64,000 nucleotides of DNA, from contig OZ251535.1 in assembly GCA_965243165.1 (NCBI GenBank), forward strand, positions 744,001-808,000, given 5' to 3'. Below, piece after piece: positions 48,531-56,810 of the stretch. The number at the start of each line of letters is the position of its first letter. Position 1 is the stretch's first letter. A model generated the notes under the pieces. It saw nothing but the letters and a program-made list of their open reading frames with translations. It was not told the origin of the DNA and searched no databases. This stretch comes from CATQHD01 sp965243165 (GTDB lineage Bacteria > Actinomycetota > Acidimicrobiia > Spongiisociales > Spongiisociaceae). Both the position numbers and the translations under genes were made by a program.

Positions 48531-49294
48531 AGCAGACCCAGCCCCTCCAGGATGTCGGCCACGGCCGGGGCCGCCTCCGCCCCCTCGCCGAGGATCTCGA
48601 CGGCGCCCCCGGCCGCGGGCGGGGTGACCAGCCTCACCTTGGATTGGCCGCTCGATCCGGGCGCCGGCTCGATCGTCTCTATCACGGCCTTGCGGGCGGT
48701 CATCCGGCCCTTCAGGGTGGGGTAGCGGGGCAGGTTGATGCCCTCCTTGACCCCGACCGCCGCCGGCAGGGGAAGCCGGTAGACCTCCGAACCGGAGGGG
48801 GTCTCGCGCCGGAGGGTCACCGCTCCGTCCTCCACATCGATTCCCTTCACGCCGTTGACGATCGGGCGGCCCAGCGCTCTGGCCGTTCGAATTCCCACCT
48901 GGTAGCCGCCGGAGTCGGCCGACTCGTTGCCGAAGAGGATCAGGTCGAAGGGCCGGCTGGCGGCGGCCTCCAGCTCGGCGGCGGCGGCGGCCAGGGCCTT
49001 GGCGGTGGACACCGGATCCCAGTCGGGGATGTCGGTGGGCAGGAGCACCGCGGCGCCGGCGCCCACCGCCGCCGCCGAGCGAAGCTGTTCCTCGGCCTCC
49101 GGCGGCCCCAGCGTCATCACCGTCACCGAGCCGCCCTCCCGCTCGACGATCTGCACCGCTTCCTCCACGGCGCACTCTTCGTGGGGGCTGACGGCGAACC
49201 CCAGCAGGGCGGCGTCTATGTCTTGGCGGTCCGGCGTCAGGACGATGCGCGCCCCCGGCGCCGGAACCCGCTTGACGCACACCAGTATCCGCAC
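48527..49294 (-). CDS. etfB: Electron transfer flavoprotein beta subunit
   Basis: The 255-residue subunit has the ETF beta pattern: MRILVCVKRVPAPGARIVLT, FAVSPHEECAVEEAVQIVER, LILFGNESADSGGYQVGIRT, VGVKEGINLPRYPTLKGRMT and ARKAVIETIEPA. It forms the ETF dimer with the next gene (4-bp overlap). It lies 23 bp downstream of the dehydrogenase gene, a good sign that the dehydrogenase is ETF-linked. Confidence 0.92.
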   Translation of the reverse strand: MRILVCVKRVPAPGARIVLTPDRQDIDAALLGFAVSPHEECAVEEAVQIVEREGGSVTVMTLGPPEAEEQLRSAAAVGAGAAVLLPTDIPDWDPVSTAKALAAAAAELEAAASRPFDLILFGNESADSGGYQVGIRTARALGRPIVNGVKGIDVEDGAVTLRRETPSGSEVYRLPLPAAVGVKEGINLPRYPTLKGRMTARKAVIETIEPAPGSSGQSKVRLVTPPAAGGAVEILGEGAEAAPAVADILEGLGLL

Positions 49295-49317
49295 GGTCTA
49301 CCCCGCCGCCCCGCCGT

Positions 49318-51837
49318 TCAGCATTTCATCCGGCTGTCGTCCGGATCGAACAAGGGCCGCGACCCGGCCCGCGCCACCGTGACCGGGAACAGCTCGTTCT
49401 GGTACATGACCTGCAGGGGCCGCCCTTCCTCCGCCAGCTCCACGGGCAGGTAGCCCAGCAGGATGTAGGTTCCCAGCGACGGCGCCGCTCCGGCGGAGGT
49501 GACCCGCGACTCCCGGCCCTTGGCGTCGGTGATCCGTCCGCCGTCCAGGGTGAGGATCGGCTCGCTGCCGCCCATCGGGAAGCGGGGAACCCCCGATCCG
49601 CCTGCGCCCGCCGTTTGGCTGTCCATCGTCAGGGTGCAGCAAACCGCCGCCGGGCCGGCCTCCCTCGCCGCCAGGTACGCCTGCTTGCCGATGAAGTCGG
49701 CGCTCTTGACCCGGGGGCGAGCCAGGCCCGCCTCCACCGGGTCGTACTCCGACTCCAGCTCGGCCCCCATCAGGCGGTAGCCCTTCTCCAGCCGGGCGGT
49801 GGTCCCGTAGACGCCCGCCCCGACCGGCGCCGCCCCGAACTCCCGCCCCGCCTCCCAGAGGGCCTCCCACAGCATGGGGGCGTGCCCCATGTCGGCGGTG
49901 ATCTCCCAGCCCAGCTCGCCCACGTAGGAGATGCGGAACATGGTTACCGGGATGGAGTCGATGACGGCATGGCGGAACGACCCGTAGGGGAAGCCTTCAT
50001 GGGAGATGTCGTCGGAGCAGACCTTCGAGACCAGCCGGCGGGCGTCCGGGCCCCACACGCCGATGGTGGACAGGGCCGAGGTCAGGTCGGTGAAGACCGC
50101 CGATCCGTCTGCGGGGAGCCATTTGCGGAACCAGTAGGCGTCCCGCCCGCCGTCGAAGCCTCCGGTTATCACCCGGAAATGGTCTTCGCCCATCCGCAGC
50201 ACCGTCAGGTCGGAGCGGAAGCCGCCTTCCTCGGTGAGCAGCGGCGTGTAGATGCCGCTTCCCACCGGGCGGTCCACGGTGTTGACCGTCATGTACTGCA
50301 TGTATTCGAGGGCGCCGGGGCCCTTCACGTCGAAGACGGCGAAGGCGGTCAGGTCGATCATGGCGGCCCGGTCCCGCAGGGCCAGATGCTCGGCGTTCTG
50401 GATGGGCGACCACCAGCGGCGGTCCCATTCATGGGGGCGCTCCGGGATGCGGTCCCCGTACTCCTCCAGCAGGGGGGCGTTCGACTCGTACCAATGGGGC
50501 CGTTCCCAGCCGCCCGCCTCGAAGTAGACGGCGCCCAGGGCCGAGGTGAGGGGGTGGAGGGAGCTGACCCGGCTGTTGCGCCTGGTCTCCCACTGCTCCC
50601 GGGGGTGGACGATCCCGTAGGTCTTGTTGAAGTGCTCCGAGCACCGGGCCAGGATGTGGCGTTCGGTCTTCATGTAGGGGTAGAAGCGGGCGATGTCGGA
50701 GGCGTGGGGGTCGATCTCGGGGTAGCCCTGGGTCATCCATTCGGCCAGGGCCCGCCCGGTGCCGGGGCCTTCCTTGATCCAGATGGCCGCGCACGACCAG
50801 AGGTTGCGCACCTCCGGGGTCTCGCCCACCAGGGGCATGGCGTCGGGGGTCAGCGAAAGCAGGCCGTTGATGCCGTACTTGATCTCGGCGTCGCCCAAGA
50901 AGGGCATCAGCTCCACGGCCTGTTCCAGCTGCGGGTCGAAGTCGTCCATGGTCAGGGGCAGCTCGGTGGGGGACAGGCGGGACTCCTCGATGGAGGGAAT
51001 GGTGTCGGGGTGGTGGAAGATGGGCCGGTGGGCGTAGGAACCGACCTCCATGGAGCCGCCCGTCTGGCGCTCGTAGCAGAAGGTGTCCATGTCCCGGACG
51101 ATCGGATAGCCGATCTCGCTGTTGGTGGCGGCGAGCTCCTCGAGCGGGCCCACGTCGATCATCTGGTGGACGGCCGGGGTGAGGGGGATCGACGCTCCGG
51201 CCATCCGGGCCAGGCGGGGCGACCAGACCCCGCAGGCGATCACCGCGTGCTCGCAGGCGATCCGGCCCTTGTCGGTCACCACCGCCCGCACCCGCCCTCT
51301 TTCGGTTTCGATGTCCAGCACCTCTGTAACCGGATGGACCGACAGCGCCCCGCGCTCCTGCGCGTACTCGCGCATCAGGGTGCCGGCCCGCAGGGAGTCG
51401 ACCACCGACACACCGGGGGTGTACCAGCCCCCCAGGATCACCGAGGGGTCGAGGAAGGGGACCAGCTCGGCCGCCTCGGCCGGGCTGACCAGGCGGCTCT
51501 CGACGCCCCAGCACTTGGCCGAGGTCATGCGGCGGTTGAACTCGTGCATGCGCTCGGGGGTGCGGGCCACTTCGAGGCCGCCCGACGTGGTGCTGACGCC
51601 CATCTCCTCGTACTGGCGCTGGCTGTCGAGGGTGAGGTGCGCCATTTCCTTGTTGTGGTCGACCGGGTAGATGAAGTTGGAGGCGTGCCCGGTGGAGCCG
51701 CCCGGGTTGGGGAGGGGGCCCTTGTCGATCTGCACGATGCTCCGCCATCCGAGGGCGGCGAGGTGCTTGACCACCGAGTTGCCGACGATCCCGGCGCCGA
51801 TCACTACGACTCGGGCGTTGGCGGGAAGATCGCTCAT
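49318..51837 (-). CDS. Dimethylglycine/sarcosine dehydrogenase-like FAD oxidoreductase with C-terminal GcvT domain
   Basis: The 839-residue enzyme has an N-terminal FAD-binding amine oxidase domain (ARVVVIGAGIVGNSVVKHLA; GGSTGHASNFIYPVDHN carrying the His-linked FAD-type region; YGINGLLSLTPDAMPLVGET) to about residue 385, then a GcvT-type tetrahydrofolate-binding aminomethyltransferase domain (MIDLTAFAVFDVKGPGALEY; VTMFRISYVGELGWEITADM; EKGYRLMGAELESEYDPVEA). Dimethylglycine and sarcosine dehydrogenases share this form: they demethylate oxidatively and trap formaldehyde as methylene-THF. ETF beta and alpha follow directly. The divergent corrinoid operon would supply its substrate dimethylglycine. 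Which N-methyl substrate it prefers is inferred. Confidence 0.9.
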   Translation of the reverse strand: MSDLPANARVVVIGAGIVGNSVVKHLAALGWRSIVQIDKGPLPNPGGSTGHASNFIYPVDHNKEMAHLTLDSQRQYEEMGVSTTSGGLEVARTPERMHEFNRRMTSAKCWGVESRLVSPAEAAELVPFLDPSVILGGWYTPGVSVVDSLRAGTLMREYAQERGALSVHPVTEVLDIETERGRVRAVVTDKGRIACEHAVIACGVWSPRLARMAGASIPLTPAVHQMIDVGPLEELAATNSEIGYPIVRDMDTFCYERQTGGSMEVGSYAHRPIFHHPDTIPSIEESRLSPTELPLTMDDFDPQLEQAVELMPFLGDAEIKYGINGLLSLTPDAMPLVGETPEVRNLWSCAAIWIKEGPGTGRALAEWMTQGYPEIDPHASDIARFYPYMKTERHILARCSEHFNKTYGIVHPREQWETRRNSRVSSLHPLTSALGAVYFEAGGWERPHWYESNAPLLEEYGDRIPERPHEWDRRWWSPIQNAEHLALRDRAAMIDLTAFAVFDVKGPGALEYMQYMTVNTVDRPVGSGIYTPLLTEEGGFRSDLTVLRMGEDHFRVITGGFDGGRDAYWFRKWLPADGSAVFTDLTSALSTIGVWGPDARRLVSKVCSDDISHEGFPYGSFRHAVIDSIPVTMFRISYVGELGWEITADMGHAPMLWEALWEAGREFGAAPVGAGVYGTTARLEKGYRLMGAELESEYDPVEAGLARPRVKSADFIGKQAYLAAREAGPAAVCCTLTMDSQTAGAGGSGVPRFPMGGSEPILTLDGGRITDAKGRESRVTSAGAAPSLGTYILLGYLPVELAEEGRPLQVMYQNELFPVTVARAGSRPLFDPDDSRMKC

Positions 51838-51862
51838 GTCCGGGCTCCTGTCGTACTGTCTT

Positions 51863-51879
51863 GTTCCACTGTGCGGAAC
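51863..51879. promoter_or_regulatory. Palindromic operator 1 in the divergent betaine region
   Basis: GTTCCACTGTGCGGAAC is a 17-bp near-palindrome (GTTCC-x-C ... G-x-GGAAC) just upstream of the dehydrogenase operon start at 51837. A half site TGCGGAAC follows at 51890-51897. The shape resembles IclR-type operators, but no regulator gene is in the window. Confidence 0.65.
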
Positions 51880-51966
51880 CTTCTTACTATGCGGAACAGC
51901 TTACCCGCTGCGCTGGTAACATGATATTGAGATGAGCCGCCCGCGGGGGGTGAAATGCTGTATTCT

Positions 51967-51983
51967 GTTCCGCGATGCAGAAC
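51967..51983. promoter_or_regulatory. Palindromic operator 2 in the divergent betaine region
   Basis: GTTCCGCGATGCAGAAC shares arms and spacing with operator 1, and GTTCCGCAT (51985-51993) is a half site next to it. It overlaps or follows a TATTCT -10-like hexamer at 51961-51966, where bound regulator would block the rightward operon. Confidence 0.65.
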
Positions 51984-52055
51984 CGTTCCGCATCATGAAC
52001 CACCCCGGCCCGGTTCGCTGGCAAACATGAAGGCCGGGCCGGCTTTGCGGGCGAT

Positions 52056-52757
52056 ATGAACGAAGAAGAACTCGATCTCCGAACCCTCCCCGACGGCGAG
52101 CTCGTCGAGCAGATGCACGACGACCTCTACGACGGCCTCGCCGACGAGATCACCGAGGGGACGAACATCCTGCTGGAGCGGGGTTGGAGCGCCCCGGCCG
52201 TGCTCAACGACGCCCTCGTGGAAGGCATGCGCATCGTGGGGATCGACTTCCGGGACGGCATCCTCTTCGTCCCCGAGGTGTTGCTGGCCGCCAACGCCAT
52301 GAAGGCGGGCATGAAGGTGCTGCGCCCCCTCTTGGCCGAGACCGGGGCCGAGACGATGGGCAAGGTGGTGATCGGGACCGTCAAAGGGGACATCCACGAC
52401 ATCGGGAAGAACCTGGTGGCGATGATGATGGAAGGGGCCGGGTTCGAGGTCGTCGATCTGGGGATAAACACCGACGTCGAGGAGTTCCTCGACGCCCTGG
52501 AAGTGCACCGCCCCGACATCCTGGGGATGTCCGCCTTGCTGACCACCACCATGCCCTATATGAAGGTGGTGGTGGACGCCTTGGTGGAGAAGGGCCTCCG
52601 GGAGCGTTTCATAGTGATGGTGGGCGGCGCGCCCCTGAACGAGGAGTTCGGACAGGCGGTGGGCGCCGACGCCTACTGCCGGGATGCGGCGGTGGCCGCC
52701 GAGACCGCCAAGTCCCTGGTGGAGAGGCACCGCATCCTCATGAGCGAGCATGTCTGA
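52056..52757 (+). CDS. Corrinoid (cobalamin-binding) methyl-carrier protein, MttC/MtgC-like
   Basis: The 233-residue protein carries the methyl group between MttB-type methyltransferase and methyl-THF enzyme. N-terminal helical cap: LVEQMHDDLYDGLADEITEG and RDGILFVPEVLLAANAMKAG. The Rossmann B12 domain has the lower-ligand motif GTVKGDIHDIGKNLVAMMME (D-x-H-x-x-G), GFEVVDLGINTDVEEFLDAL, ILGMSALLTTTMPYM and VMVGGAPLNEEFGQAVGADA. It opens the eight-gene rightward operon, 218 bp from the divergent dehydrogenase operon, and overlaps the next gene by 8 bp. Confidence 0.93.
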   Translation: MNEEELDLRTLPDGELVEQMHDDLYDGLADEITEGTNILLERGWSAPAVLNDALVEGMRIVGIDFRDGILFVPEVLLAANAMKAGMKVLRPLLAETGAETMGKVVIGTVKGDIHDIGKNLVAMMMEGAGFEVVDLGINTDVEEFLDALEVHRPDILGMSALLTTTMPYMKVVVDALVEKGLRERFIVMVGGAPLNEEFGQAVGADAYCRDAAVAAETAKSLVERHRILMSEHV

Positions 52758-53412
52758 CCCGGCCGGCGCCGAACTAGATGCGCCCCCGTCCTCGTCTGCG
52801 GAAGCCCCCGCCCCGCCCCGCCTGTTGGTGCTGGCCTGCGGAGCGCTGGCTTCGGAGATCCTCCACGCGGTCAGGATCAACCGCTGGCGCCACATGACCC
52901 TGGCCTGCCTGCCCGCCCGGCTGCACAACACGCCGAAGCGGATCGCCCCCGAGTTGGAGAAGCGCCTCGAGGAGCTGGCCGGACGCTATGACCGGGTGCT
53001 GATCGGCTACGCCGACTGCGGAACCGGCGGGCGGCTCGACGCCCTCATCGAACGCTGGGAGAACGTGGAGCGGCTTCCCGGCGCCCACTGCTACGAGTTC
53101 TACGCCACCTCCCCGGTGTTCGCCGAGCTCCATGAGGCGGAGCACGGAACGTTCTACCTGACCGATTTCCTCACCCGCCACTTCGACCGCCTGGTGTGGA
53201 AGCCCCTGGGGCTCGACCGGGCCCCCCAGCTCCGGGACGCCTACTTCGGCAACTACCGGCGGCTCGTCTACCTGTCGCAGTTCGACGATCCGGGGTTGGC
53301 GGCGCGGGCCGAGCAGGCCGCGGACCGTTTGGGCCTCGAGTTCCACCACCGCCGGGCGGGGCTGGGGGAACTGGGCGGCCGCCTCCGGCGGTTCGCGGCG
53401 GCGGCCGGGTGA
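52750..53412 (+). CDS. DUF1638 domain-containing protein
   Basis: The 220-residue protein matches DUF1638: LLVLACGALASEILHAVRIN, CLPARLHNTPKRIAPELEKR, RVLIGYADCGTGGRLDALIE, HCYEFYATSPVFAELHEAEH and TFYLTDFLTRHFDRLVWKPL. Conserved Cys and Asp in the YADCGTGG motif suggest a metal or ligand site. The family recurs in MttB/corrinoid clusters; its task is unknown, possibly cofactor handling. Confidence 0.88.
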   Translation: MSDPAGAELDAPPSSSAEAPAPPRLLVLACGALASEILHAVRINRWRHMTLACLPARLHNTPKRIAPELEKRLEELAGRYDRVLIGYADCGTGGRLDALIERWENVERLPGAHCYEFYATSPVFAELHEAEHGTFYLTDFLTRHFDRLVWKPLGLDRAPQLRDAYFGNYRRLVYLSQFDDPGLAARAEQAADRLGLEFHHRRAGLGELGGRLRRFAAAAG

Positions 53413-53419
53413 ATCCGCC

Positions 53420-53833
53420 GTGTCGGCGGCGCCTGCTTCGAACGAGGCGGCCGGACAGGCCGGCCGCCGCGCCGCCGCCCGCAATCCGAGGGCCCGCTCG
53501 GAGCTGGTGACCATCCTGTGGCGGGACATCCCCGCCCAAGTGATCGCCCGTTCGGGCCGGAGGAAGAGCGCGGTGGAGCTGCCGCCCCGCTTCCAGTCGG
53601 CCATCGACCGGGCGGCCATGAAGGCGGGCCGGAACACCTACGACGCATATATAGAGGAGTGGCGGCGGACGGCGGCGCCGTGCGGAGAGGACGTGGAGGC
53701 CGAGGCGGCGGCGGCGGCCGCCCGGATCGGCCAGGAGTATCCGAGCAGCCGCCTGGGGCGGATGGCGGCCAACGGCGGGTTCGAGGATCCGCCCGGCGGG
53801 GCGGCGGCCGGACATGAGGAGGGGCGGCCGTGA
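53420..53833 (+). CDS. Virulence_factor family (Pfam Virulence_fact-type) small protein
   Basis: The 137-residue protein has the diagnostic LVTILWRDIPAQVIARSGRR, KSAVELPPRFQSAIDRAAMK and TYDAYIEEWRRTAAPCGEDV, followed by EAEAAAAAARIGQEYPSSRL. Despite the family name it is a recurrent companion of methyltransferase corrinoid clusters, with no known virulence role there. The following methyltransferase overlaps it by 4 bp. Its partner relation is unknown; it may modulate the corrinoid protein (inference). Confidence 0.82.
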   Translation: MSAAPASNEAAGQAGRRAAARNPRARSELVTILWRDIPAQVIARSGRRKSAVELPPRFQSAIDRAAMKAGRNTYDAYIEEWRRTAAPCGEDVEAEAAAAAARIGQEYPSSRLGRMAANGGFEDPPGGAAAGHEEGRP

Positions 53834-54762
53834 CTGCGCCCCGCACGGTGGTGAGCTCGGCGGCGCGGGAGGTGGTGATCGGGCCGGATCAGCCCTTCGC
53901 GGTGATCGGAGAGCGGATCAACCCGACCGGACGCAAGCTGCTGGCGGCCGAGATGAAGGAGGGCGACTACAGCCGGGTGGAGGCGGACGCCCTGGCGCAG
54001 GCGGCGGCGGGGGCCCACATGTTGGACGTCAACGCCGGCATACCTCTGGCCGACGAACCGGCCATCCTGGCCGAGGCGGTGCAGCTGGTGCAGTCCCTGG
54101 TGGACCTTCCCCTGTCCATCGACTCTTCGATAGTGGAGGCGCTGGAGGCGGGTCTGGCGGTGTACGAGGGGAAGGCCCTGTTGAACTCGGTTACGGGGGA
54201 GGAGGAGCGGTTGGAGCGGGTGCTGCCCCTGGCGGCCAGGTACGGGGCGGCGGTGGTGGCCATCTCCAACGACGAGTCCGGCATCTCCGAAGACCCGGAT
54301 GTGCGCTTCGAGGTGGCCGCCAAGATCGTGCACCGGGCCGCCGACCACGGCATCCCGCCCGAGGACGTGGTGGTGGATCCGTTGGTGATGCCGGTGGGGG
54401 CGATGCGCTACGCGGGCGCCCAGGTCTTCCATATCCTGCGCCGGCTGCGGGAGGAGCTGGGGGTCAACTCCACCTGCGGGGCCTCCAACATCAGCTTCGG
54501 CCTCCCCAACCGCCGCGGCATAAACAGCGCCTTCCTGACCATGGCCATCGCCAACGGCCTCACCTCGGCCATCACCAACCCGCTGGAGCAGGAGATCACG
54601 GCCGCCGTCAAGGCCGCCGACGTGCTCACCGGCAACGACCGGGACTGTGCGGCCTGGATACGCACCTTCCGCGAGCCGGGGGCGGGCGCTGGCGGGGGGC
54701 GCGGGCGCCGTCGGGGGGGCCGCCGCCGGGGGGGCGGGCAGGCGCCGGGGGCGGGGGCATGA
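53830..54762 (+). CDS. Methyltetrahydrofolate:corrinoid methyltransferase (MtgA/MeTr-like)
   Basis: The 310-residue protein is a pterin-binding TIM barrel related to dihydropteroate synthase: FAVIGERINPTGRKLLAAEM, GAHMLDVNAGIPLADEPAI, VDLPLSIDSSIVEALEAGL, NSVTGEEERLERVLPLAARY and GVNSTCGASNISFGLPNRRG. It would take the methyl group from the corrinoid protein onto tetrahydrofolate. It begins 4 bp inside the preceding gene and ends overlapping the RACo-like gene (ATGA). The last 30 residues are Gly/Arg-rich low-complexity sequence. Confidence 0.92.
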   Translation: MTAPRTVVSSAAREVVIGPDQPFAVIGERINPTGRKLLAAEMKEGDYSRVEADALAQAAAGAHMLDVNAGIPLADEPAILAEAVQLVQSLVDLPLSIDSSIVEALEAGLAVYEGKALLNSVTGEEERLERVLPLAARYGAAVVAISNDESGISEDPDVRFEVAAKIVHRAADHGIPPEDVVVDPLVMPVGAMRYAGAQVFHILRRLREELGVNSTCGASNISFGLPNRRGINSAFLTMAIANGLTSAITNPLEQEITAAVKAADVLTGNDRDCAAWIRTFREPGAGAGGGRGRRRGGRRRGGGQAPGAGA

Positions 54763-56810
54763 GCGGCGCTTCGGAGCGGTCGGTGCAGGTGGTGTTCACC
54801 CCGTCGGGGAGGCGGGGGCGGGTGGAGGCCGGAACCGCCGTCCTGGATGCGGCCCGCCGCCTGGGGGTGGACATCGACTCGGTGTGCGGCGGCCGGGGAA
54901 TATGCGGCAGATGCCAGATAACGCTGGGCGCGGCGGCGGGGGAGACCTCCGCCGGCGCCCTTTCGCCCCCCGGCGAGGTGGAGGCGGGCTATCGGGGGCG
55001 GCGGCGCCCGCTGCGGGAAGGCCACCGGCTTTCGTGCGCCGCCCGGCTGCAGGGAGATGCGGTGATCGACGTCCCCCCCTACAGCTCCGTGCACCGCCAG
55101 GTGGTGCGGAAACGGCCGGAGGCGGTGGACATTCCCGTGGACCCGGTGGTGCGCCTGCACTACGTGGAGGTGGAACCCCCCGACATGCACCGGCAGGCCT
55201 CCGACCTGGCTCGGGTGCGGGCGGCGCTGGAGGCCCAGTGGGGGATCACCCCCCCGGAGGTGGACCATCACGCGCTGGTCGGTCTGCAGGACGCCCTGCG
55301 GGAGGGCGGGTGGAAGATAACGCTGGCGGTCCATGACGGAGCGGCGGTCACCGGCGTGTGGCCGGGCTTCTACGACGGCCCCGCTGCCGGGGCGGCGGTG
55401 GATGTGGGGTCGACCACCCTGGCCGGGCATCTCTGCGACCTTTCTACAGGGGAGGTGCTGGCCTCCACCGGGATGATGAACCCCCAGATCCGGTTCGGCG
55501 AGGACCTGATGAGCCGGGTTTCCTACGTGATGATGAACGAGGGGGGCGGCGCCGACCTGACCGGCGCGGTGCGGGAAGCCTTGAACCGGATGGTGGGGGA
55601 GCTGGCAGAGGCGGCCGGACTGGAGCGCCGGGCGGTGCTGGAGATCGCCTTGGTCGGCAACCCCGTCATGCACCACCTGGTGCTGGGGATCGACCCGCGC
55701 CGCCTGGGGGGGGCGCCCTTCGCGCTGGCGACCGACGGGGCGGTCCGCATGAAAGCTTCGGCAGCGGGGATCGAGGCCCACCCCGGCGCCCGCCTCTACG
55801 TGCTTCCCTGCGTGGCGGGGCATGTAGGGGCCGACGCAGCCGGGGCCATGCTGTCGGAGGGCCCCCACCGCGGCCGGGACATCCAGCTGCTGGTGGACGT
55901 GGGCACCAACGCCGAGATCGTGCTGGGCAGCTCCGGGCGCCTGCTGGCCGCCTCCAGCCCCACCGGTCCGGCCTTTGAAGGGGCGGAGATCAGCTCCGGG
56001 CAGCGGGCGGCCCCCGGGGCGGTGGAGCGGGTGCGCATCGACCGCCGCACCCTGGAACCCCGCTTCAAGGTGATCGGGGTGGATATGTGGTCGGACGAGG
56101 AAGGCTTCGAGGAGGCGGCCTCGGGGCCGGGGGTGACCGGCGTCTGCGGTTCGGGGATCATCGAGGCCGCGGCCGAGCTGGTCCTGTCGGGGGTGGTGTC
56201 GGCGGACGGCCTGGTACTGGACGACGGACGGAGCAGGCGGGTGGCCTCGGACGGACGCACCGCCTCCTATCTGCTGTACGAGGGGGGGCCGCTTGGAGGA
56301 TCCCCGATCTTCATCACCCAGAACGACGTGCGGGCGGTGCAGCTGGCCAAGGCGGCCCTCTATGCAGGGGTGCGGCTGCTGATGGACCGGCTGGGCGTGG
56401 AGAAGGTGGACGAGATCAGGCTGGCCGGCGCCTTCGGCAGCCATATCGATCCGATGTATGCGATGGTGCTGGGGATGATCCCCGACTGCCGCCTGGACCG
56501 GGTGTCGGCGGCGGGCAACGCGGCCGGGGCCGGGGCGATGATGGCTCTGCTGAGCGGCGCCGCCCGCCGGGAGGTGGAGGAGCTGGTGCGGCGGGTGGAG
56601 AAGATAGAGACGGCGGCGGCCTCCGATTTCCAGCGGCATTTCGTGGAGGCGATGGCCATTCCCCACGCTTCCGACCGCTTCGAACAGCTGGCCGGCCGGG
56701 TGGATTTGTCGGGCATCGCTGCGGGCGGCCCCTCCGCCCCCCGCCGCGGCCGGAGGTCGGGCCGCGCCGGCGCCGGCCGGCGGGCGGCGGTCCGAAGGGC
56801 GGCGGTGTGA
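54759..56810 (+). CDS. RACo-type ATP-dependent reductive activator of corrinoid proteins (ASKHA domain, 2Fe-2S)
   Basis: The 683-residue protein has an N-terminal ferredoxin domain with cysteines in DSVCGGRGICGRCQITLGAA and a further Cys in LSCAARLQGD (2Fe-2S), then an ASKHA ATPase region: VDVGSTTLAGHLCDLSTGEV, IALVGNPVMHHLVLGIDPRR, QLLVDVGTNAEIVLGSSGRL and RLAGAFGSHIDPMYAMVLGM. Corrinoid activators use ATP and a low-potential cluster to reduce accidental Co(II) back to Co(I), essential where oxygen is present. The start overlaps the MeTr gene, the end overlaps the MttB-like gene. Family DUF4445/RACo. Confidence 0.92.
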   Translation: MSGASERSVQVVFTPSGRRGRVEAGTAVLDAARRLGVDIDSVCGGRGICGRCQITLGAAAGETSAGALSPPGEVEAGYRGRRRPLREGHRLSCAARLQGDAVIDVPPYSSVHRQVVRKRPEAVDIPVDPVVRLHYVEVEPPDMHRQASDLARVRAALEAQWGITPPEVDHHALVGLQDALREGGWKITLAVHDGAAVTGVWPGFYDGPAAGAAVDVGSTTLAGHLCDLSTGEVLASTGMMNPQIRFGEDLMSRVSYVMMNEGGGADLTGAVREALNRMVGELAEAAGLERRAVLEIALVGNPVMHHLVLGIDPRRLGGAPFALATDGAVRMKASAAGIEAHPGARLYVLPCVAGHVGADAAGAMLSEGPHRGRDIQLLVDVGTNAEIVLGSSGRLLAASSPTGPAFEGAEISSGQRAAPGAVERVRIDRRTLEPRFKVIGVDMWSDEEGFEEAASGPGVTGVCGSGIIEAAAELVLSGVVSADGLVLDDGRSRRVASDGRTASYLLYEGGPLGGSPIFITQNDVRAVQLAKAALYAGVRLLMDRLGVEKVDEIRLAGAFGSHIDPMYAMVLGMIPDCRLDRVSAAGNAAGAGAMMALLSGAARREVEELVRRVEKIETAAASDFQRHFVEAMAIPHASDRFEQLAGRVDLSGIAAGGPSAPRRGRRSGRAGAGRRAAVRRAAV

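Noticed and set aside
47535..49280. A single 581-residue ETF protein
   Set aside because: The first half is the antisense-type frame of ETF beta; GTG 48530 gives a normal ETF alpha with a GTGA overlap.
53820..54758. Upstream extension of the RACo frame
   Set aside because: It lies within the methyltransferase gene in another frame; ATG 54759 precedes the ferredoxin domain.
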